From Streptomyces sp. GQFP (GTDB lineage: Bacteria > Actinomycetota > Actinomycetes > Streptomycetales > Streptomycetaceae), in contig NZ_CP089312.1 in the NCBI RefSeq assembly GCF_021545335.1, forward strand, positions 1,302,001 through 1,366,000: DNA of 64,000 nucleotides. The letters are read 5' to 3'. A program made the translations under genes and the position numbers. Below, in pieces: positions 25,834 through 34,353 of the stretch. The notes beneath the pieces were generated by a model. It saw only the letters and a program-made list of their open reading frames with translations, searched no databases and had not been told where the DNA came from. Every line of letters begins with the position of its first letter. Position 1 is the stretch's first letter.

Positions 25834-25848
25834 GTGCGCTGTGCGCAC
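25834..25848. promoter_or_regulatory. possible IclR operator
   Basis: GTGCGC-TGT-GCGCAC, a perfect 6-bp inverted repeat 26 bases upstream of the iclR-type start, in the 223-base divergent region before the ABC operon. Confidence 0.4.
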
Positions 25849-25896
25849 GCTATGAGTGCGTGCCGTGTACGTCAACAACCGGGTACGGCACGGGCA

Positions 25897-25926
25897 TTGA
25901 CCCTGGCTCGTACGGGGCTCTACGTT
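25897..25926 (+). promoter_or_regulatory. possible housekeeping promoter of the ABC operon
   Basis: TTGACC (25897-25902) followed, 18 bases on, by TACGTT (25921-25926), a fair -35/-10 pair upstream of the binding-protein gene (start 26032). Confidence 0.35.
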
Positions 25927-26031
25927 CCCGCTGAGACGTTCTCCCTGAGCACGCCCGTGCTGTCTGCGCACAATCCGCCACCATCTGGCACAACCTGTCG
26001 GAGCACCAGGATCGGTCCCACAGGAGGAGTC

Positions 26032-27003
26032 ATGCGTCGTCTGTTCACCGGCCTCACGGCCGCCACGCTCCTGATCACCGCGACGGCCTGTGGTTCGTCG
26101 GACGGTTCCGGCTCGTCGGGCGGCACCACGTCGTCCAGCGGTATCACCACGGTCAAGGTCGGCATCATCCCCATCGTCGATGTGGCGCCCCTCTATCTCG
26201 GCCAGCAGAAGGGCTTCTTCAGCGAGCGCGGGCTCAAGCTGTCCCTCACCCTCGCGCAGGGCGGCGCGGCGATCGTGCCGGGTGTCGTCAGCGGCCAGTT
26301 CCAGTTCGGCTTCAGCAACGTGACGTCGTTGATGATCGCCCAGTCCAACAACGTGCCGGTCAAGGCCGTCGTCAACGGGATCGCCTCGACCGGTGTGAAG
26401 GGCAAGGACTTCGGCGCGATCACCGTGAAGAAGGACAGCCCGATCAAGTCGGCGAAGGAACTGGAGGGCAAGAAGGTCGCCGTCAACACCCTCAAGAACA
26501 TCAACGAGACCTCGGTGCGCGAGGCGGTGCGCAAGGCGGGCGGTGACCCGGACAAGGTGACCTTCGTCGAGCTGGCCTTCGACCAGATGCCCGCCGCCCT
26601 CGACAGCGGGCAGATCGACGCCGCCCAGGTCGTCGAACCGGCCCTCGCGACCGTCAAGAGCCAGGGCGGTGTGGAGATCGGCTGGCCGCTGGTGGACATC
26701 GCGCCGAACTGCACCGTCGCGATGTACTTCACCTCCACCCAATACGCCCAGCAGAACCCGGAGTTGGTGAAGAAGTTCCAGGAGGCCACCGCCGAGTCCC
26801 TCGCCTACGCCGACGCCCACCCGGACGAGGCCCGCCAGATCATCACGACGTACACCAAGATCCCCGCGGACGTACTGGCGAAGGTGACCCTGCCGAAGTG
26901 GCCCGCCGAGGCCAACCGTGCCTCGATCGAGGCGCTGATGAAGCTCGGCGAGGAGGACGGGCTCTTCAAGAAGACCCCCGACCTGGACAAGTTGCTGCCG
27001 TGA
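26032..27003 (+). CDS. NitT/TauT-type ABC substrate-binding lipoprotein
   Basis: 323 residues. Lipoprotein signal ending TATAC, Ser/Gly-rich tether, then an NMT1/SsuA-like domain: VKVGIIPIVDVAPLYLGQQKGFFSERGL, GQFQFGFSNVTSLMIA, LEGKKVAVNTLKN. These receptors bind sulfonates, nitrate, pyrimidines or aromatic acids. AGGAGGAG precedes the ATG. Next to vanAB and an aromatic-acid-type IclR regulator, an aromatic carboxylate is the best guess. The gene overlaps the first permease gene by four bases. Confidence 0.88.
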   Translation: MRRLFTGLTAATLLITATACGSSDGSGSSGGTTSSSGITTVKVGIIPIVDVAPLYLGQQKGFFSERGLKLSLTLAQGGAAIVPGVVSGQFQFGFSNVTSLMIAQSNNVPVKAVVNGIASTGVKGKDFGAITVKKDSPIKSAKELEGKKVAVNTLKNINETSVREAVRKAGGDPDKVTFVELAFDQMPAALDSGQIDAAQVVEPALATVKSQGGVEIGWPLVDIAPNCTVAMYFTSTQYAQQNPELVKKFQEATAESLAYADAHPDEARQIITTYTKIPADVLAKVTLPKWPAEANRASIEALMKLGEEDGLFKKTPDLDKLLP

Positions 27004-27773
27004 GAGGGACGAACGCCGTTCTCGGCACGACCGGGCTCGCGGTCTTCCTCGCCCTGGGCGAGGCGGTGCCGCGGCTCGGTCTCGTCAAGGAGGCGTACTT
27101 CCCGCCCGTCGCCCGGATCGCCGGCGCCCTCCGCGACGAGCTGTCCGACGACACCTTCTGGGCGGCGCTCGGCGACACGCTCACCGGCTGGGCGCTGGGC
27201 CTCGCCATCGCGGTGAGCGCGGGCATCGCCGTCGGGGTGCTCGTGTCGGTCGTGCCGTATCTGCGCGAGGCCACGGCGTCGACGATCGAGTTCCTGCGCC
27301 CGATCCCGTCGGTCGCGCTGATCCCGCTCGCCGTCCTCCTCTACGGCAGCGAACTGCGCTCGGTCCTCCTCCTCGTCGTGTACGCCTCCTTCTGGCAGGT
27401 GCTGGTCCAAGTCCTGTACGGCATCCAGGACTTGGACCCGGTCGCGGACGAGACGGCCCGCTCGTACGGTCTGGGCGGCTGGGCGCGCATCCGGTACGTG
27501 CTGTGGCCGACCGCGCTGCCGTACGTCATGACCGGCGTACGGCTGGCCGCGGCCGTCGCGCTGATCCTCACGGTGACCGCCGAACTGGTCATCGGGGCAC
27601 CGGGGTTGGGCGCGCGTATCGCCATCGCGCAGAACTCGCAGGCGGTGCCCGAGATGTACGCGCTCATCGTGGTGACCGGGCTGCTCGGCCTTGTCATCAA
27701 CGTGGGCGCCCGTACGGTGGAACGGCGGGCGCTGGCCTGGCACCAGTCGGTGCGCGGGGAGGTGGCGGTGTGA
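27000..27773 (+). CDS. ABC transporter permease (NitT/TauT type), first
   Basis: 257-residue inner-membrane permease with about six helices and the EAA loop seen as ETARSYGLGGWARIRYVLWPTALPYVMTGVRLA. Starts with GTG at 27000, overlapping the binding-protein stop. It forms a heterodimer with the next gene product; having two different permeases is less common in this family, which usually uses one permease as a homodimer. Confidence 0.88.
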   Translation: MRGTNAVLGTTGLAVFLALGEAVPRLGLVKEAYFPPVARIAGALRDELSDDTFWAALGDTLTGWALGLAIAVSAGIAVGVLVSVVPYLREATASTIEFLRPIPSVALIPLAVLLYGSELRSVLLLVVYASFWQVLVQVLYGIQDLDPVADETARSYGLGGWARIRYVLWPTALPYVMTGVRLAAAVALILTVTAELVIGAPGLGARIAIAQNSQAVPEMYALIVVTGLLGLVINVGARTVERRALAWHQSVRGEVAV

Positions 27774-28549
27774 CCCGGCTCCTGCTCCGGCTGGTCTTCG
27801 TCGTCGCCCTGCCCGTCGTCCTGCTCGGGCTCTGGTGGCTCGCCTCCGACGACAGCACCAACCCTTTCTGGCCACCCCTGCGGACGATCCTCACGGCCTT
27901 CCCCGACGTCTGGACCCCCGAACGGCTCCGCGCGGACGTGCTGCCCAGCGTCCTGCGGCTGGCCGCCGGGTACACGGTGGCGGCCGTCGTCGGAGTGGCC
28001 CTCGGCACGGTCATCGGCTCCTACCGGCGGGTGCGGGCCCTGTGCGAGCCGGTACTGGAGTTCCTGCGGGCAATCCCGGCGCCCGTCCTGATCCCCGTCA
28101 TCATGCTGTTCGCGGGCATCGACGACACCATGAAGATCACCGTGATCGCGAGCGGCTGCGTCTGGCCGATCCTCCTCAACACCGTCGAGGGGGTGCGCGC
28201 GGTCGACCCGGTGATGGCCGAAACGGCACGTTCGTACGGGATCACGGGAGCCGCCCGACTGCGGAACGTGGTGCTGCGCTCGGCGAGCCCGCAGATCTTC
28301 GCGGGGCTGCGCCAGGCGCTGTCCATCGCCATCATCCTGATGGTCATCAGCGAGATGTTCGCCGCCAGCAACGGCCTCGGTTTCACCATCGTGCAGTTCC
28401 AACGCGGCTTCGCCATACCGGACATGTGGACCGGGATCCTCGTCCTGGGCCTGCTCGGCTTCGTCCTCTCCGTCGTCTTCCAGCTGGTCGAGCGGCGGGT
28501 GCTCGGCTGGTACCACGGTCTGCGCGCCTCGGCCCGGCGGTCGCAGTGA
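27770..28549 (+). CDS. ABC transporter permease (NitT/TauT type), second
   Basis: 259-residue permease, about six helices, EAA loop ETARSYGITGAARLRNVVLRSASPQIFAGLRQA. GTG at 27770 overlaps the previous stop (GTGA). Sequence is clearly paralogous to the first permease (FLRPIPSVALIPLAVLL versus FLRAIPAPVLIPVIMLF), pointing to an old tandem duplication. Confidence 0.88.
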   Translation: MTRLLLRLVFVVALPVVLLGLWWLASDDSTNPFWPPLRTILTAFPDVWTPERLRADVLPSVLRLAAGYTVAAVVGVALGTVIGSYRRVRALCEPVLEFLRAIPAPVLIPVIMLFAGIDDTMKITVIASGCVWPILLNTVEGVRAVDPVMAETARSYGITGAARLRNVVLRSASPQIFAGLRQALSIAIILMVISEMFAASNGLGFTIVQFQRGFAIPDMWTGILVLGLLGFVLSVVFQLVERRVLGWYHGLRASARRSQ

Positions 28550-28575
28550 GCCTCTCGAACGTGAAAGGGCGGTCC

Positions 28576-29415
28576 ATGGGCGCGCTTCTCGATGTATCCG
28601 GGCTGAACAAGGTCTACGAGGGGTCCGGGCGCCGGGTCGAGGCGGTGCGGGACCTCACCTTCGGCATCGAGGCGGGTGAACTCGTGTGCCTGGTCGGCCC
28701 GTCGGGCTGCGGCAAGACGACCCTGCTGAAGTGCGTGGGCGGGCTCATGACACCGACGGCGGGCCAAGTGACGCTCGCGGGACGGCCGGTGAGCGGTCCG
28801 CCGCCCGGGATGGCGTTCGTCTTCCAGGAGTACGGTCGCAGCCTGTTCCCCTGGATGCGCGTCGGCGACAACGTCGAACTCCCGTTGAAGCAGAAGGGTT
28901 TGTCCAAGTCCCGGCGCCGTGAACTGGTCGCGGACGCGCTGCGTTCGGTCGGGCTCGCGGACGCCGCCGGGGCGTATCCGTGGCAGCTGTCCGGCGGGAT
29001 GCAGCAGCGGGTCGCGATCGCCCGCGCGCTCGCTTACGAGCCCGAAGTCCTGCTGATGGACGAGCCGTTCGCGGCGGTCGACGCCCAGACCCGCGCCGAC
29101 CTCGAAGACCTCGTACGGGGCCTGTGGCGGCAGCGCGGGATCACGATCCTGTTCGTCACCCACGACATCGACGAGGCCGTGTACCTGGGTCAGCGGGTGC
29201 TCGTCCTGTCCGCGTCCCCGACCGTCGTCAGGGAGCAGCTGACGATCGATCTCCCGGACGAACGCGACCAGTTGCACACCCGGGTCGCCCCGCGCTTCGC
29301 CGAACTGCGCACCCATGTGTACGAGCAGATCCAGGCGGCCAAACGCGGGAACCCGGCACCCGGCCCGACGGACAGGGTCGAGGACGTCGCGGACAGGGCG
29401 GTGGACAAGAACTGA
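28576..29415 (+). CDS. ABC transporter ATPase (NitT/TauT type)
   Basis: 279-residue ATPase: Walker A GPSGCGKTT, Q-loop in FVFQEYGRSLFPW, signature LSGGMQQR, Walker B VLLMDEPFAAVDA, and H-loop FVTHD. ATG at 28576 has AAAGGG upstream; an in-frame GTG at 28546 that overlaps the preceding stop would add ten residues (VSLSNVKGRS) and is a real alternative. It completes a four-gene importer. The C-terminal 25 residues are polar and variable. Confidence 0.9.
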   Translation: MGALLDVSGLNKVYEGSGRRVEAVRDLTFGIEAGELVCLVGPSGCGKTTLLKCVGGLMTPTAGQVTLAGRPVSGPPPGMAFVFQEYGRSLFPWMRVGDNVELPLKQKGLSKSRRRELVADALRSVGLADAAGAYPWQLSGGMQQRVAIARALAYEPEVLLMDEPFAAVDAQTRADLEDLVRGLWRQRGITILFVTHDIDEAVYLGQRVLVLSASPTVVREQLTIDLPDERDQLHTRVAPRFAELRTHVYEQIQAAKRGNPAPGPTDRVEDVADRAVDKN

Positions 29416-29449
29416 TCCGGGAATGGTGCTGGGGCTGACAGGGCGGTGG

Positions 29450-29490
29450 CCCCGGTGCCGTCGGCGACCTGAACGCCGACGGTTCCGGGG
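29450..29490. terminator. hairpin terminator after the ABC operon
   Basis: 17-bp stem with two mismatches: CCCCGGTGCCGTCGGCG (29450-29466) and CGCCGACGGTTCCGGGG (29474-29490). It lies between convergent transcripts and may act on both. Confidence 0.75.
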
Positions 29491-29503
29491 CCGGGTCCCC
29501 GTG

Positions 29504-30175
29504 TCACGCCTCCGGGGCCGGCACCACACTCAGGTGGCTCGCCGAGCGCCGCGGGCGGCGTGGTCCTCGCGGGGCGTCCGTCGGGCGCCGCGTCTCGCGG
29601 AGCACCAGCGTCAGCCTCGTATAGCCCATGTCCTGAAGGGACTTGGAGGTCTCTCCCACGACCCGGCACTCGGTGGCGCCCCAGCGCGGGTCGGGGTGCA
29701 GCAGGGGGCGTACGGCGCCGTCGCGCTGGACGGCCTCCGCGCCGACCGCCCGGATCCAGTGCGGCAGGCCCTGCCGGTAGGCGGCCTCCATGATCGGGTC
29801 CTGGGCGATGTCCCGGCGGATGGACTGCAGGCCGCGGTCCTGGCTGTGCCGTTCCACGGCGGCGGCGAAGTGCGCGAGCATCGGCAGGCACCAGCTCGAC
29901 TCGTGCTCGCCGAGGACCGTGCCCGCGTCCGGGTGGAAGAGGACGAAACGGAGGAAGTTGTCGCCGGGCATGGCCGTGGGATGCGGGCCGACGGCGCGGA
30001 AAAGTGTCTCGAACGCGGTGTTGGAGAGGACCACGTCCCACCGGTGGTCGAGGACGACGGACGGAAAGGGCACGGCCTCAACGAGCGTGGCGTAGTCCCG
30101 CAGATACGCCTGGGCCTCGGGACTCTCGGGGACCGGCCGCGGCGCCGGCCGCTGCCCTCCTGCCTGAAATGCCAT
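29504..30175 (-). CDS. stand-alone MmyB-type ligand-binding domain protein
   Basis: 223 residues. The central part matches the MmyB-like regulator ligand-binding domain: PFPSVVLDHRWDVVLSNTAFETLF, MPGDNFLRFVLFHPDAG, then WCLPMLAHFAAAVERH and HWIRAVGAEAV. In ordinary family members an N-terminal XRE helix-turn-helix precedes this domain; here the first 35 residues (Gln/Pro/Arg-rich, then EAQAYLRDYATLVEAV) contain none. The known domain is PAS-like and binds small, often fatty-acid-like ligands. It diverges from an XRE regulator gene, so partnership in trans is possible (inference). Basic, Arg-rich C terminus. Confidence 0.75.
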   Translation of the reverse strand: MAFQAGGQRPAPRPVPESPEAQAYLRDYATLVEAVPFPSVVLDHRWDVVLSNTAFETLFRAVGPHPTAMPGDNFLRFVLFHPDAGTVLGEHESSWCLPMLAHFAAAVERHSQDRGLQSIRRDIAQDPIMEAAYRQGLPHWIRAVGAEAVQRDGAVRPLLHPDPRWGATECRVVGETSKSLQDMGYTRLTLVLRETRRPTDAPRGPRRPRRSASHLSVVPAPEA

Positions 30176-30221
30176 CGGGAGGTCACCCCTCTTGCCTATG
30201 CGGCCTTCACGCGGCGCCCTG

Positions 30222-30251
30222 ATCCTGCTGCCCCGGCACGAGCCGTGTCAA
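30222..30251 (-). promoter_or_regulatory. possible promoter of the MmyB-domain gene
   Basis: On the minus strand TTGACA (30251-30246) is followed 18 bases later by CAGGAT (30227-30222). A second TTGACG at 30274-30279 points the other way, toward the XRE gene, but I see no good -10 for it. The two TTGAC boxes form an inverted repeat (GTCAAC/GTTGAC). Confidence 0.4.
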
Positions 30252-30410
30252 CTATCGTGGCATTTCATGCCTGTTGACGGCTGAATCTGGCCACAGATGT
30301 GGCGAGAGCTGGATGTGAGTTCGAACAACCCGCTACTCTCTCCGGGCAGTTCGCGGCAACAGCGATGCCGGACGAAGACGAAGACGGACCAAGACGTGGG
30401 AGACCTGTCG

Positions 30411-31067
30411 GTGACGGATGGCTACGAGGTTCCGGGCGCCACGGCGACGGTTCTGCTGTCCGCCGTAGTGGCCCGTGTCACCGCGCTCGCGGACCGGCTC
30501 GGCGTACCGCACACCGAGGTCTTCAGGACGGCGCAGCTCTCCACCGCGTCCGGTGTCCCCGAGAGCGTCGTCAAGGCCCTGCTGAGCGGCCAGAGCGCCG
30601 GCGAACCCGATCTCCAGGCCCGTTTCCTGCAACGCCTTGGCCTGCTGCGCCGCACGCGGCTCAAGCCGAACGGCCGTAAGTACACCCAGCAGGAGATCGC
30701 CGACGGCGCCGGTATGTCGCGCCAGCAGGCGGGCGCCCTCATCAACGGCGACCGGCGCCCCACGATGGAGCACTGCGACGCCATCCAGCGCTTCTTCAGG
30801 GTGCACGCCGGATTCCTCACCGCGGAGGACCCCGAGGCGCTCGCGGGCGCCCTCCAGCGCACCGAGCAGGAGCTTCTCCAGCAGCTCGCCGACCGTGAGC
30901 GCGAGGCGGCGGCGGCCGCCTTCGACCCGCTGGAGCGGCTGCTGCAGGACCACGGAGTCCGCGGAATCGCCTGGCGGGCCGCGCAGCTGCCCTCCGACCA
31001 GCATCGCGACAAGGTCGCCGAGTGGCTGGACATGCTTCTGGAGAGCGTCAAGCGGCCGGAGTCGTGA
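30411..31067 (+). CDS. XRE-family HTH regulator (first gene of the XRE-ImmA-membrane trio)
   Basis: 218 residues. The centre holds a lambda-repressor-like HTH: KYTQQEIADGAGMSRQQAGALINGDRRPTMEHCDAIQRFF. Before it lies a helical region with a second, HTH-like element (FRTAQLSTASGVPESVVKALLSGQS); after it is a long helix rich in Glu/Arg. GTG at 30411 has GGGAG eight bases upstream; an in-frame GTG at 30396 is less likely. It overlaps the metallopeptidase gene region directly. In related pairs the ImmA-type protease cleaves or controls the XRE repressor. Confidence 0.82.
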   Translation: MTDGYEVPGATATVLLSAVVARVTALADRLGVPHTEVFRTAQLSTASGVPESVVKALLSGQSAGEPDLQARFLQRLGLLRRTRLKPNGRKYTQQEIADGAGMSRQQAGALINGDRRPTMEHCDAIQRFFRVHAGFLTAEDPEALAGALQRTEQELLQQLADREREAAAAAFDPLERLLQDHGVRGIAWRAAQLPSDQHRDKVAEWLDMLLESVKRPES

Positions 31068-31075
31068 TCCGAGGG

Positions 31076-31630
31076 ATGACTGTGAACATCGGCAAGGAAA
31101 TGCGCCGCCTGTGCGGCGAGTTGGTCACCGAGCTGAAGCTCCCGGCACCGGCGGAACCCGCCGACCTCTATACCGCGCTGTGCGACGCGATGAGCAGGCG
31201 CCGCGGCCGTCCCGTCCTGTTCCGCGCGGCGCCCTTCCCGCCCGGCACGGCCAGCGGGCTGTGGCTCGACATGGCCGACCAGGATCTCATCGTGGTCGAG
31301 GAACGCACCGCGCCCGACCACCAGTTGGTGATCCTGGGCCACGAGCTGTGGCACATGCAGTCCGGGCACTGCGGCCATCATGTCGACGGCGCCGCGGTCG
31401 CCGCCCGCCTGCTCAGCGACACCGCGGACCTCCAGGCCACGGTCCGCAAGGTGGCCGCCCGCACCCGGTTCGACCTCGCGGACGAGCAGGAGGCCGAGAG
31501 CTTCGGCCTGCTGCTGGCCAGCAAGTGCCGTACGTGGCTGGCCGGTTCGGCGCTGCGCAAGCCCGTTCAGCGGGACCAGCTCGCGGGCCGGATCGAGGCC
31601 TCCCTCGGCTATCGCGGGCCGCAGAGCTGA
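31076..31630 (+). CDS. ImmA/IrrE-type metallopeptidase-like protein
   Basis: 184 residues. The zinc-protease signature GHELWHMQSGH gives HExxH at His89-Glu90-His93. The early part (DLYTALCDAMSRRRGRPVLF) and ESFGLLLASKC after the motif fit the ImmA/IrrE (toxin-component) family. Three starts are possible: GTG 31064 (overlapping the XRE stop), ATG 31076, and GTG 31082, which has GAGGG at the best spacing. Probable role: proteolytic control of the preceding XRE protein or of another target, in response to a signal. Followed 13 bases later by the membrane-protein gene. Confidence 0.82.
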   Translation: MTVNIGKEMRRLCGELVTELKLPAPAEPADLYTALCDAMSRRRGRPVLFRAAPFPPGTASGLWLDMADQDLIVVEERTAPDHQLVILGHELWHMQSGHCGHHVDGAAVAARLLSDTADLQATVRKVAARTRFDLADEQEAESFGLLLASKCRTWLAGSALRKPVQRDQLAGRIEASLGYRGPQS

Positions 31631-31643
31631 GGCAGGGCCCGGC

Positions 31644-32825
31644 GTGAACGACTCCAGCTACTACGTGCCGTCCGCCGCGATGGTGATCGTCCTCCTCCTC
31701 AAGGGCCGAACGGTACTGCGCGCCTGGCGGGACCCGCTGCTGCGGTCGGTGTACGCGCTGCTCCTGCTGTCCGTGCTGGTGTTCTTCTTCGCGGCCCCGC
31801 CGACGATCTCCTGGGTCAACCGCGTCACCGCCGTCCCGAACATCTCGGCGCCCCTCGTGTACTGCCTGCTGAGCGCCTTCAGCGCCTCCTGCCTGGTGCT
31901 GATCATCAACTGGCGCGGCGGCCCGCCCGAGTCCACCCGCCGCGCCTCGCGCCGTTGGATCGCCGGATACGCGGTGGTGATCGTGGCGACGGCGGCTCTG
32001 TTCGCCCTGGGCGACGCCCCCGAGCAACGCCTGCGCGATTTCGACACGCACTACGCGAACACGCCGTACACCCGCGAGATGATCGTGTTGTACCTAGTGG
32101 CACTGACCGTCGCGAACATAGCGATGAACATGATGTGCTGGCCGTGGGCGCTCCAGGTGCACGGCTGGCTGCGGGTCGGCCTGCTCGTCATCGTGGCCGG
32201 CTTCTTCTGCAACATCGCCTTCGCCGCCGCCAAGATGACGGCAGTGATTGCCCGCTGGAACGGCGAGAACCTCGACTATCTGAGCACGTACGTGGCCCCC
32301 GCGATGGCCGCCGCCGCGGAGGTCGTCACCGCGGCCGGCTTCTGCATCCCGCTGGCCTTCCAGCGCGTGGGCGACGTATGGAGCACCTGGTCGACCTACC
32401 GCCGCCTGAGCCCCCTGTGGCGGGAACTGGCCCCCCTCTCGGACCACGGCGACCGCGGGGTCCGCATCGCCTGGTGGTCCCCGGCCGAACTCCAGGTCAC
32501 CCAACGCGAGTCCGACATCCACGACGGCATGCTCAGCCTGTACCCGTACTTCGACCCAACGGTCCGAAGCAGGGCTTACGAGGCCGCGGTCGCCGCCGGC
32601 TCGTCCCCCGAGGGCGCGAGGGCAGAGGCGGACGCGGCGATGGTGACGGCGGCGATACGGGCCAGGTCAGCGGACCCGGAGGGCAGGGTGATCAACGCGG
32701 CGGCGACAGAGAACGGCCCGTCAGCACCGTCCGAGGGCCCCCGAGACTTGCTGGCCATGTCACACGCGTTGCGCAAATCACCGGTGGTAGCGGCGGTACG
32801 AGAAGCAACGGTGGCTTGGCAGTAG
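31644..32825 (+). CDS. multi-TM membrane protein, MAB_1171c-like
   Basis: 393 residues; about seven hydrophobic helices in the first 240 (SAAMVIVLLL, SVYALLLLSVLVFFFAA, LVYCLLSAFSASCLVLII, AGYAVVIVATAALFALG, EMIVLYLVALTVANIAMNMMCW, VGLLVIVAGFFCNIAFAAA, AAAAEVVTAAGFCIPLAF) and a cytoplasmic tail of about 150 residues, WSTYRRLSPLWRELAPLSD onward. This organisation matches the actinobacterial family labelled MAB_1171c putative transporter, which in many genomes follows an XRE gene and an ImmA-like gene. No transport has been shown, and the tail could instead carry signalling. Start GTG 31644. Confidence 0.78.
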   Translation: MNDSSYYVPSAAMVIVLLLKGRTVLRAWRDPLLRSVYALLLLSVLVFFFAAPPTISWVNRVTAVPNISAPLVYCLLSAFSASCLVLIINWRGGPPESTRRASRRWIAGYAVVIVATAALFALGDAPEQRLRDFDTHYANTPYTREMIVLYLVALTVANIAMNMMCWPWALQVHGWLRVGLLVIVAGFFCNIAFAAAKMTAVIARWNGENLDYLSTYVAPAMAAAAEVVTAAGFCIPLAFQRVGDVWSTWSTYRRLSPLWRELAPLSDHGDRGVRIAWWSPAELQVTQRESDIHDGMLSLYPYFDPTVRSRAYEAAVAAGSSPEGARAEADAAMVTAAIRARSADPEGRVINAAATENGPSAPSEGPRDLLAMSHALRKSPVVAAVREATVAWQ

Positions 32826-32840
32826 GGGGCGCGGACGGCC

Positions 32841-32887
32841 TTTTAGGGGCGCGGGGAACTGCGCGACCAGCCCCCACCGGCCCGCAC
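32841..32887 (+). repeat. dispersed Streptomyces intergenic repeat, copy 1
   Basis: Contains GGGGCGCGGGGAACTGCGCG followed by ACCAGCCCCCACCGG. Sits 15 bases after the membrane-protein stop, before the end of the convergent hydrolase gene. Same core at 37685, 56033 (inverted) and 61380. Confidence 0.9.
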
Positions 32888-32895
32888 CTAGCAAA

Positions 32896-33912
32896 CTACG
32901 TCGCACTACGCTCACTCACCTCCCGCAACTCCTCCTCCCCCACCCCCTCCCTCACAGGCCGCCCATCCACCAACAACTCCCGCCAATGCTCCCGACTCCA
33001 GTCAGCCGGCGCACTCCCCCCAGTGAACTCCTCCACCAGCTCCACAAACCGCACCGGATCACTGTGGAACGGAAAATGCCCCGCCCCCTCAAAAATCTCC
33101 AGCCGACTACCGGGCATGGCCTCATGCGCCCCATACGCATGCCGCACCGGCACCACACTGTCCCGGTCCCCCCACAGCAACATCGTCGGCATGCCCTCAG
33201 TCAGATAGCACCGGTCGAGCATGGTCACGACCTGCCCCCGCCAGTCGACCACCGCCCGCAGCGTACGGATGAAGGCGTTGCGCGAGGTCTCGTCGGGCAG
33301 CGCGTCCACCAGCGTGAGCAACTCGGGCGCGTCCTGCCCCAGATCGGTGTCCAGCAGCTTCATCAGCCGTACGGCAAGCCCCACTTGCAAGCGCATCCCC
33401 GGCAACCGCAGTGCGGACAACGCGAGATGGGCACCGGGCAGAGACACGGCCCGCAGAACCGGGTTCACCTCACGCCCCACACCCCCCGCACTCACGAGAA
33501 TGAGCCGCTCGGTGCGCTCGGGGAACTGATAGGCGAACTGCATCGCCACCCCGCCCCCGAGCGAGTGTCCGACGAGCGTCGCGGACTCGATGCCGAGGGT
33601 GGTGAGCAGATCGCGCACGCCGTTGGCGTAGGCGGCCACCGAGTAGTCGGCGCGCGGTTTGTCGGACGCGCCGTGGCCGAGCAGGTCGGGGGCGATCACG
33701 GTGTGGCTGCGGGCGAGGTCGGGGATCAGCTCGGCCCAGGTCGCCGAGGAGTCGCCGATGCCGTGGATCAGGACGAGCGCGGGGCCCGAGCCCGCCATGC
33801 GGAAGGCCCGACGGTACCCGTGCACGACGCGGTACCGCAGTTCCAGTTCGCCGTCGCCCACCGAACGCAGCCGTACGGCGCGTGCCGGTCCGTGACGCGA
33901 GACGTCCGTCAC
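32896..33912 (-). CDS. alpha/beta hydrolase
   Basis: 338-residue serine hydrolase of the alpha/beta fold. Oxyanion-hole motif LIHGIGDSSATW, nucleophile elbow VGHSLGGG, acid in LLWGDRDSVVP and catalytic His in GAGHFPFHSDP. A four-helix cap lies between the elbow and the acid (GREVNPVLRAVSLPGAHLALSALRLPG...). GTG at 33912 has GGAGG seven bases upstream. No signal peptide. Substrate unknown; the sequence resembles C-C bond hydrolases and haloperoxidase-like esterases. Alone on its strand, convergent with the XRE-ImmA-membrane operon. Confidence 0.9.
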   Translation of the reverse strand: MTDVSRHGPARAVRLRSVGDGELELRYRVVHGYRRAFRMAGSGPALVLIHGIGDSSATWAELIPDLARSHTVIAPDLLGHGASDKPRADYSVAAYANGVRDLLTTLGIESATLVGHSLGGGVAMQFAYQFPERTERLILVSAGGVGREVNPVLRAVSLPGAHLALSALRLPGMRLQVGLAVRLMKLLDTDLGQDAPELLTLVDALPDETSRNAFIRTLRAVVDWRGQVVTMLDRCYLTEGMPTMLLWGDRDSVVPVRHAYGAHEAMPGSRLEIFEGAGHFPFHSDPVRFVELVEEFTGGSAPADWSREHWRELLVDGRPVREGVGEEELREVSERSAT

Positions 33913-34125
33913 ACCGCCCACCTCCCCGTGTTCCTGTGCGCTGACGCGCCGACCCCTTGCTGAAAAGCCTTTCCCTTCAGCGTAGAACCCCATTCTCACG
34001 AGGCGTTTCGAGGAGGTTTCGCCTCCGCTAAGCGAGCGAACCGACGCGTACGGGAACCGGATTGTCAGTGGCGCGCGGCAAGCTGGGAGGTGCAGGAATG
34101 ACGCCGACACGGGGAGAGCCGACCG

Positions 34126-34353
34126 ATGCCGACCGCCGTACTGACCGACCGTGAGCGCACCGCCGTACAGGCCTACTTGAGGCTGCTGCACACCGTGCGC
34201 GCGGCCTTCGACATGCCGCCGGGAAGCCGCCGACCACCCGTCGTGCCGCCCGCCGTTCTCGCCGAGGCGGAGGCGGCGCTGGCGGCGGCGGGCCTCTCGG
34301 GCAACGAGGAGAGGTTCTTCGAGCTGCTCAGGCAGGCTGGTGCGGCACGCTGA
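34126..34353 (+). CDS. small helical hypothetical protein
   Basis: 75 residues, charged and Ala-rich, predicted two-helix: LTDRERTAVQAYLRLLHTVRAAFDMP and PPAVLAEAEAALAAAGLSGNEERFFELLRQAGAA, joined by a Pro/Arg-rich loop. GGGAGA precedes the ATG. Its 3' end overlaps the convergent phosphopantetheinyl transferase gene by 26 bases. Codon use is normal for the genome. Function unknown; no obvious partner. Confidence 0.6.
   Translation: MPTAVLTDRERTAVQAYLRLLHTVRAAFDMPPGSRRPPVVPPAVLAEAEAALAAAGLSGNEERFFELLRQAGAAR

Noticed and set aside
26032..29415. Thiamine-precursor or sulfonate importer
   Set aside because: No thiamine or sulfonate genes and no TPP riboswitch-like sequence nearby; the aromatic context is stronger, though not decisive.
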